A stretch of DNA of 64,000 nucleotides from Nymphaea colorata. Lineage: Eukaryota; Streptophyta; Magnoliopsida; Nymphaeales; Nymphaeaceae. Location: the NCBI RefSeq assembly GCF_008831285.2, contig NC_045143.1:23374302-23438301 (forward strand), read 5' to 3'. Made by a program: the position numbers and the translations under genes. Shown piece by piece: positions 27,352 through 39,300 of the stretch; the first letter of the stretch is position 1, and each line of letters opens with the position of its first letter. The notes under the pieces were generated by a model. That model was not told the origin of the DNA, ran no database searches, and saw only the letters and a list, made by a program, of their open reading frames with translations.

Positions 27352-30300
27352 TCATTGTTTCAATAATGGGCCCTATTCTCATGTTAGATGAGAATTAGGG
27401 TGACGCCATAGATTACAAGATAAGTCCACGACTAGAACATTTATTTGTAAAGAGTTGTTCCTAAAACTCTTAAATATTCAAAACACCACCTAACACAAAT
27501 ATTATGCAACATTCTTCATAATCAAGTTAGTAGAATTTTCTTCATTTCAAGTCAAAATATCTGGAAACAGAACTTGAAAAGGTGGGCAGAGAGAAGGAAT
27601 TGCAGGTTTGAAATGCGTCCCCATCTGGCCTAGCACATCTGCAAGTTTTCTATCTTGGACGCCGACCCTGCTCAATAAATCCTGAATACCATTACCTAAC
27701 TCTGCTTTGGATATATTTGTGTCCTGATCTGAGTATTGATCTCCTGTTTTTGTTTCCCTTTTTTGGCTGTATAGCTTTTCTTTGCTGGCTTATCTTGCTG
27801 TACAGGTTTCTGGATTTTTATGAATAAAGTCTCGGAGGTGATCCTCCAGCAGGGTTGTTTCGGCTAACAAGGAACATGGAATGGGTAACAAACTAACAAA
27901 TATGTAACCATGAGCACCGTAAGTCATAATATCATAAGTCCTAAGCACTATAAGTCATAATGTCATGTCAAGTTATCAATGAAACATAAAGTAAAAGATC
28001 AGACAATGCCTAAAAAGTCCAAACTAAGATACTTTTAACCCATAATTGCCTGATTATGCTTTGACAGGTTTAACTAGGGCCACTATTATATTTAGTGTAC
28101 ATGTTTACATCTATAAATATATGCATCCCTAAAAACATATTCAATTGCATATAGTGGAAAATGACAGACTTTACATTATATATATAATTATAAATATGTG
28201 CAGTGGTGTCTTGGTAGCCCAGTTTTTTGAGAATGCTCCGTACCCATACCATACCAGTACCAATACCGATGTGACATGGCTACCAGTTAGGTTGTTGTCC
28301 CACCAACCATTGACTGCATTTATCTGCATCAGGACGAGATCAGTCCAGATGACTTCAATGGCAGTGTTGTTGATGAAGAGCATCTGCCAACGATGATGGA
28401 AGGATTACTGTTAACCTTGTGGACCATCTTCCAGCATCCCGTTGAGGATTGCTCCTCTAACATTATCTGCATCTTTTGGTCGATCTCTGTGAGTGTGTGG
28501 CTGAAATCCTTGCAGTTCTTGTCCTTCGACTCCAGTCACCTGCATGCTTTGATCCAGCCCCTTTACAAGGATAAAACCTACTATAATCACTGATTAGGGC
28601 TAACCCCTCCCGGAGGGATCACTACTCAACGCTGGAATAACCCCTCAATGACAAACCCTACCTGTAAGTAATTTCTGGGTCTGTCCAATGGACCCGACCC
28701 ACAATATGACCCCCACTGATTATTAGTAGTTTTTAACCTCATATAGATCCTTATTTATCTCTTTCATGTAACTAGATCCTTTTCCTCATTGCAAGGGTTA
28801 GCAAATCACCCAGGAATGGAAAGGGTGATAGGGGAATCTTGACATCCTTTTTTCCCTCCCCCAAAATGTTTTCCTAGGGATCTAGTGGAAGCAAGAAGTT
28901 AATAAAATTGCTCTGATCTTAGAGAAACTTGAAATTCCTGAGACCAGGAGACTAGGTCTAGCCACAAGAAAAATGCTTGACATAAATAACTCATTTAACC
29001 AGGATACTCGGTCTAGCCAGAAGAATTGTTAGTACAAAAGTCTCAGTTCTTGGTCTCCAACCGCCACAGTAGTCATGAGCAGTCGAATTGGTTCTGGTTC
29101 ATTGAAATGACTCAGTTTTTGTGTGTTAGGTCATACTGCCAATTATTGAAGCTCAGATGCAGAATGCTGTGCTCTATCATGATATGCTGAAGATAAAAGC
29201 AGGCTTGTTTGCCACTTGCTCATCTCTTATGGTACCTTAGTTTTACATTGGTATACTTTTGAAGTTGTGTCCATACCCCCCTTCATGTTGATGTTGGATG
29301 AATTCTTTAATTGATTTCTCTGATATCTTCATGTTTCAGATTAGGGGGAAATGTTCTTTACACCATCCAGGCATGGCCAAAATAAGGAAAATGGTGGAGT
29401 CTATTCTTTTGTGGCCTCCAGATTCTGAAGAAGGTAGCCTGTGAGCCCATCTCAGTTGTTTAACTTCTCTTTTTCATTCTTAGTACATTAGAAAACTGTT
29501 CTGCTTTGAACCCTTCTATTGTTTATGTCTTCACTAGTATCGAAAGCACAACATGGGTGTATTGATTGCCTAGCTTTTATGGTTCTTGCTGAACTACAAA
29601 CTTCACAACATTTCAACAATTCCACACAGACTATGGTCAATATAATTGAAGAGCCAATAGAAGATACAGGTCAATTATTCTTTTCCTTTTCTTGCCCTTT
29701 TTTGTTTCGCATATTAAGCTAGAATTATGTTTTTCCTTGTTTTTTTATTCATCAGAAGATGGTTCTTTTCTTCTGCACATACATTTTTCTAATTGGTCTA
29801 TAAACACAGGGCTTGTTTCTTCAGTGATGCCTGTCCTTTCATATGTAATCCAGAAACTTACATGTCAGCAATATTCCAGATCCACTTCTAGTTCTAGTGT
29901 TCAGTATCAAGAGAAGCCATCTGATACCTTGGGTAAAGTGGATCTAGATTCTTTAGAGCAGCTTCCCTTGTCATTTCGTTTGTGCATGGCAAATGTACTC
30001 ATTAGCACCTGCCAGAAGTTGCATGGCTCAGAAAAGCTCCTATTTGTTCAACAGATATTCCCAACACTTCTTCATTTTGTCGAGGTAAATCCTCCACACC
30101 CTTGTTAAACTTCACTAGTTTCTCTTGGAAAGAAAAAGGTGTAGCATTGGCCAGTAGAGATCTGGTTATCTTTTTTTTTTCTCTGACATCGAGCTGTGTT
30201 TCCTCTTTCCTTTTTTGAACTGTTGGTTTTTTGTTTTTTTTGGAAGGTTCCTAGCCTAGGCGCCCCTTAATGTTGTTGGAAGTTTATTATATTCCAGTTA

Positions 30301-33300
30301 CTTTTCAGTTTTTATATGTTGCACGTGGGTTTATCATAGAAGAGTATAAAACATAGTACAGCATGTTTTGCATTTGCATGTTGCCCCATTTTTATGTGTT
30401 TATTCTTATGGATATGTTTGTGCATAGTCGTGAAGCTCAAGAAAACATTCTCATCTTTCTATAATTCATTCATAGAGTGTATTGTAATGAAGGAAGTCTT
30501 CTCTCTTCATCTTCATTTGAGCTCTAGTGTGTCTATGCTATCACAATTAGGGTATTTGCTTTAGATGGAGGTAACTATTGGTTAGTGCTATGAAACTGTT
30601 CACGAGCACCTTTTGGAGCATAAGAAATACTTGTTCATTTGTTTTGGTGTTGTGGATTGACACTTTCCAATTTTCTATGTTCAAGTCATGAACTGGAAAT
30701 TTTGGTTAGAAGTGGCACTATCTTTTATGTTCTACAACATTTTTGTTGGGTTTTGACGCATACTCTTGGCCTAATTCTGAGAATATTCCTTTATGTCTGT
30801 TTTCTGATGTGAAGCCTGGGGCTACATTTATTCTGGTTGTCTTTTGGTGTTCAGAGAGCGACAAAGTGGTGTATTTTGTGGATCCACCGTACACCAAAAT
30901 ATTACTTAGCTTTCTTGCCTGTACAAGGCAATATGTAATACCAATGAATTCATATAATAACTTGCTCAATCACAAGGAGAAATTCACTTCTTTTAATCTT
31001 AAACTAATAGAAATTTTTCAGAACGAACAAAAATATAACTATTTGTACATCCGTTTCTTGGATATAGATATTATTTACAACCGAATTATGCAATAAATGA
31101 AAATAAAACTGTAGCTAAACCCCAAAACGATCAAACCGCATGTTTTCCACAAATCCAGATTCTTTCCGCACCTTAATGGACCCAAGAACCCCACTCCCCT
31201 CCACTCTCCACCTGCTGAATATCTGCTATTTGCTGCTAGCAAGCTCTTTCTCTAAAAGGGAAAATGAGAAACTGTTGGAATTCTGTTTTATCCAAAATCA
31301 TTCACAAGAAAAGAGAGGAGACTTTGAGAGGGATAGAGGCAGCAATCCATTCAGAAAACCCATCAGTATGGGGTTGCAGCCCTATTAGAGATTTTTGTGA
31401 ACATATTACAATTATTAGGATGCATAAATACCTTATATATCATATAATATAAGGAATTTACAAAGTGCTATAATGCTATTGTTGAGGAAACGCATTGGTT
31501 TGGGGTTTGAGGTTTTCTGTATTTTGGGATTTTAATATTAGGTAGCTTTCTGAATTTTAAGTTTTTGTTGACCTCTTTATGTAAAGGGTTAAACATAGCC
31601 CTAATCATTATTTATTCTAAAGGAAGAGGAGCAGCCGTAACATAGGGACTGCTTCTTATTCTTTTTTTTTCCTCACGTTCTCTTCTTTTCTACCTCTCTA
31701 AGCAACATGGTATCTGTCACACCCCAACTCTTTGACCCTCAAATAATTTTTTTTTTGTTAAAACATAAACGTTGAAGTGCGATGACACATCAATTCAAAA
31801 GGAAATGAGCCATGCAATTTCAAACAACGGGGCAACTTCTCATTATATAATCAATTTCATTCATACAAAAATCACGTCAGTACATATGACAAAAATGCTC
31901 CAAACCACAACTTTGATGCCCAACAAGAACAAGACATCAAAGAGACCAAGACATGATGCGCCAGCACTACAAATGACCCAAAACCTCCCCGATAGGATGC
32001 GAATGAAGCCATCTGATCAACCTGCTGCCCCGGGTCCGCCAAAGCCTGAAAAAGGAAACAACTGAAGGCTTAGCCTTCGCACAAGCTAGGTAAATTCCTA
32101 AACCTTTTAGATATGGCTCACATAAGAGATATAACAATTACGAAACAACTTATATCATATTGTGGTAGGGCACACAGTCACATAATTTGGCAAGAAGCCC
32201 CTCACATATACTACAACGTGCAAAGGCCACACAAGGGCCACAATATCACATTCAATAGCCGCACGCAATTCAGGCATAACGCATCATTCAATCACTTCAT
32301 TCATATTTTTTTCTTTTACATTAATTTTAATGAATTGACAGTTCTAGTGGGTGCAAACACAGGCATGTGCACACCGCAGGCAGCTTACAGTCGGGAGATA
32401 ACCCCCGTGGTGGCCTGAAACAATATGGATCCATTCCTGCTGCAGCGGTAGAGTACTCGTCCAAGGATATGTGAATTCCAAGGGGAGATACTTAGCGTTC
32501 CCTAGGACACCCAGTTTGGGAAGGCGGGAGCCCAATGCTCCAAGCACATCACACAACAGTACCTTGGGGCCTTGCACCGCCTGCGCTCTGAACAGGCGAG
32601 ACCAGTGGCGAAGGCGGGACAATTTCCAAACACATTGCCACCGCCCACTGGCTTCTTATCTCTTATTCTTTTTTTTTATCACTATAATTGCACATTCACA
32701 AAATGACTGGCTAACTCATGAGGCTGGTTCACTCCACGAGGGTTACACATAACATTAACATTCTTAGCTAGCCATCAAAACATTACGGGTACAATTACCC
32801 TTCAATGTCATTCAATTGCATTATTGCCTACGGCAATGCATATGCAACAAATCACAACATTCACATTTATCAAATACCTCAATCACATCTTTCAAAACTT
32901 AGCCAAATCCCGGAGAGTAGTCTCGATTATGATGGCTCGTAGCTGTCCTATGCAATTATCATTCTATGATGCTCTCTAATGCACAATCGGGATCGAGAAG
33001 ATACTCGGACTCGATACCCCACCTCATCTATCCTAAGCAGTTATCAATTCTAGCATACACATGCAAATGCGTAATAGTGCGTATCAGTCGGGCCGACCTA
33101 TATGTTGTATCGTAACGTATCGCAAACGTAGCGTAGTATATCGTAAAATTAATTTTTTAATTTTAAAAAATATTTAAAAATAAAAAAAATAGAGAAAAAT
33201 CATTAAAAATCTGAAAAAATGAACAAAAAATCAGAAATCAAGAAAAATGTATTCAAATATACAAAAGATCATCATACATGAGGAACATTCATGTGTATCA

Positions 33301-36300
33301 ACAACACATTGAAAAATAAGAAATTAGATATTCAAAATAACATAATAAGCATCCATCACAATTTTAAACTTGAAAATTTTATAAAATTTTAAGACTTAGA
33401 GTCTTAGGACTTGGAGTTTTTGGACTTGGATTACATCACAATTTTATAAGTTCAAAGTATATAGTTATCATCTTTCATGATTTAACAGTAATATCTCCCA
33501 AATCGATGAATCCTTGGTTATTTTTTATGAAAATGCAAAATCTCTCCCTCCTACATCTCTTGGAGTCTTTAAATACAAGAAGAGAGAGAGAGAGAGGAGT
33601 GTTTAAACTTTAAAAAATAAAAAATTTTGTGTTTTAACCCGTATTGTGCGATACGCGCACAATACGCACGCATATCGCGTATCGAAGATGTATCGTATAG
33701 GTTTCTTTGACCTATACGATACGTATTGTACGATACAGATAACATTGTTCCTAATAATTACACTCAACTTACCTACTCTCTCCCAACCAACAACGCAATA
33801 CGCCAATCGACAACTGCATGCGTCACGTGTTCACTAAAATGGTTCTAAATCTCCTTAACCCCATCAAATTTGTACCATGTTTCCAAATAGCTTCGAGAAT
33901 CACTTATCATGCTAAAAAGGTCATTATAAGCATGGATCATCGTCTCTCCAAAACAATCCTAGACTTTCCCCAAATAGCAAGGTCGCTAACATACATCCTA
34001 AATCATCAATTTTTAATTCTAGCATGATCAAACAATAATTATACGTGCTCCAACAGAAAATATATAACAATCTAGGCTCGATTAGGCTTTGCTCACCCCA
34101 ATTATAAAGTCTTATCTGCTGCAGTCCTCCCAGTAGCCACCTCACGAGTTCGAGTGATCCCCAAACTGCTAAAATTAATTGTTGTCGTCACCCGCCAAGC
34201 CTTCAACTCGTTGGTATGAGGGGAATGATGTGTCCCCAAGCTGCAATCCAAACCAATAGCCCCCAAAATTGTTAAAAAGAATTCAAGAGGAGGGTCTGCC
34301 ATTAGAATAGGGCCTCTGGCAGAGAGGGAGATGAAGAGCGGAGGCAGAGAGAAAGGTCGGGCAGAGAGAGAGAGTAGACAAAAGGGGGAAAAGAGGAGGC
34401 GGATAGAGGGAGAGCTCTAGCAGGGAGAGCATGTGTAGAGGGAGGCACTGACAGAGAGAGACGGACAAAAGAGAGAGAGCGAGAGAGACAAGAGGGCAAG
34501 AGAGAATGCAGAGGTAGAGAGCGTGCAAAGAGAAAGGTGGCGGAAAAAGGGGAACAACACGGGAGAGAGAGGGAACGGTGCAGTGAAGGACGAGGGAGAA
34601 GAAGAAGAAAGAAAGGATAGGGAAGGACCGGCGTTTCTCACCTGTGCGACGCCGCCGCCGCCACCGTTAACCTCTGTTGCAGCTGCTCAATCCTTCGCCT
34701 TCTTCTTCTCTGCGCTTTGTGCAACCCAACGGGATGAGAGTGAAAAAGAGGGAGACATTAAGGACGAGGGAGAAAAGGGAAAGGCGAGAGAAGAGGCATC
34801 GGGCTCCTCTTCGTGGAGCTCGGGTTCGGGTTTGGACCCTGATTTGACCCGACCTGCCAAAAAGTAAGTAACGTTACAGTATCATAGCCACAGACCTAGG
34901 ACTATGCCATCTAGGGTTTTACGTTGTTTCCCTTATTTCTCATCTCTTCATCCAAGCTAGGGTTTCACGTCTAAAGTTCTTGTTGTTTACAAAAGAAACA
35001 ATCAGATTGTTTGGTGGAAAGGGGCTAATGACGTTTAACATGTAGCAACGTGATTAGCACCCTTATGTTGCTGTTGAAGTCGTGAAATTGCTGAAAAACC
35101 AAATCTGATGTCGTCGTTCAAATTTAAATGTTGCAGTGTATCAGATCTGACTCAATTGCTGCCGTTGAAGAATTTCAGACCTGAGAAATTATGATCTGCT
35201 TGGTCGTGTGGTGCCTGGTGGATCCTCACAGCTAAAGCATCGTTGAAGTTGAGTGGAGCAGGCAGGTTTGTGTTGAAGTTTGTTGTCAAACCTGTGCATG
35301 TTAGTTGCTTGCCATCTACATCTGGAAATTGGTGTAGTATTGCTGTAGAAGTGGTCTGTCGTGGGGCTGCAGAAACAATGACTTCAGGGGTATTCTTCCC
35401 TATTGGAGATTAGTTTGATATTTTATTGGTTAGTATTCAGCTTGCAGTGGACTTTCATAGTCTCTTATTTTTGAGGTTTTATCATGGCTGCCAATAAATC
35501 TTTACAATATGATAGAATTGGACCTGGAAATCAGCAAACAGAGGATGGTGTTGAGTACAAAACTTTGTCAAATCCCTTTTCTTTTGGATCTACTATCAAA
35601 CTCGATAGAGCCAAGTACGATGTGTGGGCTAGAACCTTCATGTTGTCAGTCGTTAGACATAGAAAGAAATATATATTGGAAGAAGATGAAGCAGTTGAAA
35701 AGATTGGTAAATACGCATGGTGGGAGGAAGGACACAGCATAATCAGTGTTTGGCTTATGAATAGCATTCAGCCCTACATTGTTGCATGGCTTTGTTATTA
35801 TAATACAGCTAAAAATATGTGGAATTCTCTCCGACAGACATACTCTCAAGACAAGAACATTGGCAGCAATAATTGTTACAAATGCAACAAGGTGACATGG
35901 ATTTTTAACTAAATAATTTACAAAGCTAAAGTTCACTTATGAAAAGATGAACTCCTTAAAACCGTCCTCTAAGCGTTGTCTCAAATATCACATGGAGCAA
36001 ATGATTGTTGTTGAATTTCTTGTTGGACTGTCATCAGATTATTCTGCAGCCAAGGCTCAAATACTTACAAGATCAGATTTTCTTGATCTTGATGAAGTCT
36101 TCAACAGGCTAAGCATATTGGTTACTACTCTTTTCTCATTCTCAAACAACTCACAGCCATCTGCCCTTGCCTCATTTGGAGGAGGACGAAGACTATACTC
36201 TTTCCGTGGTAGAGGAAGAGGTCGGGGTCCAGGAGGATGTGGAAGACTTTAATACAATGTTGTAAAAAGCGTATCATAAGTCGTATCGGTCTGGCTTTAA

Positions 36301-39300
36301 GATACGTCGTATCGTAAAATATCGTAGTGTATCGTAATCATATCATTTTTTTTAATAAATCAGAAAAAAATGGATAAAATTAAAAAAATCATAAAAAATC
36401 AGTAAAAATCAAGAATAATATGTTTTTCATAAAAAACATGTTTTTACAAAATGATAGACTTTATTATTGCTATAAAGTTACGATTCATCGTTCATAAACA
36501 TCAAAATTCATCAAGATAATGAAATTGTAAAAATGTTCAATGTCAATACATATAAAATGAAAGCACTCTCGACTCGCATTCATAATCCTCATCATATTCA
36601 TTATCATCCTCATCTCCATCTTCTTCTTTATCTTCATCTTCATCTTCACGATTTAAAAAAACCCCTTTCCTCTCAACGGAAATCATCCACCCATGCACAA
36701 ATCCATGGTTTGATCGATGATTTCACTTTGAAAATCAATGATTTAACGATGGAAATCGATGATTTCCCTCCACGGCGGCACAATCTCTAGGTTAGAAATG
36801 AAGAAGAGGCGGATTTTTATAAAGAAAACTCGAAAAAGAGGGATTCAAGCTCCCCTTTTTTGAAATCAGCCCATATCGTACGATACAGGGTGTATCGCAC
36901 CGTATCATATGATACAGAGGCTTGTATCGTACGTATCGTATGACAAAGACACGATACACCCCTATTTACAATACAGGGGGTGTATCATATCGTATTTTCT
37001 AAACGATACGTACAACGCTGCTTCAATGCACATTTTGTGGTCATCTTGGTCACTTAGAGGATAAGTGCTGGAACAAAGTGGGTAAACCTAACTCATCTGC
37101 ATCCTTGACTGTGACATCCTCATCCATTTCTGCTCCAAAACACACAGTCTATCAGTATAGTTCCTAAGGCGAATCCCATTGCTGCTTCTGTAGATGCTAC
37201 ATCTTTTAATTTAAGTCCAATCGAACTTGATTTAATTATGGAGTATCGATCAAATACTACACTTTCTACCACAACGACATTCACAACCATCACAAATTAT
37301 GCATATTCTGCGAGAAAAACTTCTTATAATGGTTGTTGGATAATTGATTATGGAGCATCTGAACACTTTTGTGGAGATGCTAGTATTTCAAACCTGCAGA
37401 AATTTAACCCCTCACGGCATGTTTGATTGGCGGATGGAAGAGTATCTCTGGTAGAAAAGGCATGGAGATGTTCATCTCTCTCCATCTTTGCATGTTCATG
37501 ATGTGCTATATACTCCTAAATATGCAAACTATCTAAAGAGATGAATTGTCGAGTTATTTTTTACCCGGGTACATGTGTATTTCAGGACCTATCGACTAGG
37601 AGGAAGATTGGTGGAGGCCATGAGAGAGATAGAATCTACTTCTTGGATACATCTGTTAAAGAGGCGTCATTCTTAGTTGATTCATCTTTAAGTGTGTTCC
37701 AATGACATCTCAGACTAGGACATCTATCCTTCCCTAAACTTTGACAGCTATGTTTTCAGATTTCTTCCACAACTTCTACCGAGTGTGAAACTTGTCAACT
37801 GGGCAAGCATAGTCGTACTTCCTTTCCATCGAGTCAAAGTCAGTCTAGCCAAAATCTATTTGATTTACTCCATGTTGATGTTTGGGGGCCTGGTCGAGTT
37901 CGGAGTCGGTTGTCTTTTCATTATTATGTGCCCATTGTTGATGATTTCTTTCGTGTCACTTGGATTTTTCTGATGAAAGACAAAATTGAAGCTCCTTGGA
38001 TCTTGAAATCTTTCATATTGGAAATGAAAACTCAATTTAGTTCTTATTGTAAATCAGGCCCAAACAAGACTAATGATTCAATAATGTCACACTTGAAGCT
38101 TCCTCCTACACAACAAAGTAATACTCAAGAGGCCTCACCCAAGAGAAACAAAGAACATATATTGATTCCAATAAACACTACAAGAAGTGGCTAAAAAACC
38201 ATAAACAAAATAGTTGAGAATGTACACTATTTATAGAGGAAGAGAACAAAAGGGAGAGGAGAGCTAGCCATTGGGACTAGTTCCAACGGCTAGAAATCTA
38301 GTAATTGGGAATAGTCCCCTTTTGGGAATAATGAAAAAGAAAGGGGTAAAATAGGAAAAGAAAAAATATATAAAAAAGGAAAAATTACATAAGTATCCTA
38401 ATATCCAAATATATATATATATAGTATATATATATACATATAAGACATATATTAGATTACTAATATATGTAATATATATGTAAATATATATGTATACATT
38501 TGGAATACATACATTCTAACACCCCCCCTCAAACTTATGGTGTGATGACCGAAAGTTTGCCAAGGAGAAATTGAAACCTGGCAGCAGCAAGTGCTTGGTG
38601 AAGAAATCTCCAAGTTGATACTTAAATGGAATATAGAAGAGATCAATGTTTTTTTGAATAAATTCTTCACGAACATCATGACAATCCATCTCTATATGTT
38701 TTGTTCTTTCGTGAAATGTATGATTGCTAGCAATATAGATTGCACTTTTGTTGTCACAACAAAGCTTAACAGGATCTGTGATGTGAATTCCCATGTCATT
38801 CAACAAACTTTTGAGCCACACAATTTCCATTGTTGTAGATTCCATAACACGATACTTAGCTTCTATTGATGAGAGAGACACCTTATTTTGTTTCTTGCTT
38901 CGCTAGGAAATTAAGGAATCACCTAAAAACACACAAAAACCAGTGGTGGAGTGCCTATTATTGGGATCTCCACCCCAATCAGCATCTGTATAAGCAACTA
39001 GTTCTAATCAATATTATTTGTATTGTATGATACGGACGCGTATCGTACGATACGTATCGTCTGTATCAAAATGAACAATACTTTACGCCATAAATTTGCG
39101 ATACATGTGCATATCGCACGCATATCGCCCGTATCGTGCGATACGGGATCAAAACTAAAAAGGGGCCCGACGGCCCCTTCTTTGCGTATTTTTTTTAAAA
39201 CCGACGCTCCTCTCTCTCTTCTCTTCTTTCTAAACATTGCAAGAGACGTGGGAGGGAGAGTTGCATCAAGATTTGCCGGTGAAGAAGCTTTATTTCTCGT

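Larger units (their letters stand above)
23351..27495 (-). mobile_element. Ty1/copia retrotransposon F (minus strand, 3' truncated)
   Basis: 5' LTR at the right (27274-27495; complement begins TGTTAGGTGG), primer site CTCTGATACCA at 27263-27273. Gag, protease, integrase and part of RT read leftward until copia E's LTR interrupts at 23350. The remaining RT, RNase H and 3' LTR, expected left of E, are absent. The LTR has a (GA)n tract at about 27318-27345. It lies in the LINE. Confidence 0.85.
18845..27863 (+). mobile_element. 5'-truncated LINE, split by nested copia elements
   Basis: The exact 20-bp duplication CTAACAAGGAACATGGAATG lies at 18825-18844 and 27864-27883. The left piece (18845 to about 19130) reads [20 protein letters not shown] then [17 protein letters not shown], the post-RT region typical of plant L1-type ORF2, with stops. 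The right piece (27496-27863) ends in a LINE-like 3' tail with TATGAATAAAGTCTC. Between them lie two minus-strand copia remnants that inserted later. Truncation exactly at the left duplication fits target-primed reverse transcription. Confidence 0.65.

Noticed and set aside
30743-31096. 117-codon frame in intron 11 as a gene
   Set aside because: No recognisable domain, no splice or promoter context; ordinary intron sequence.
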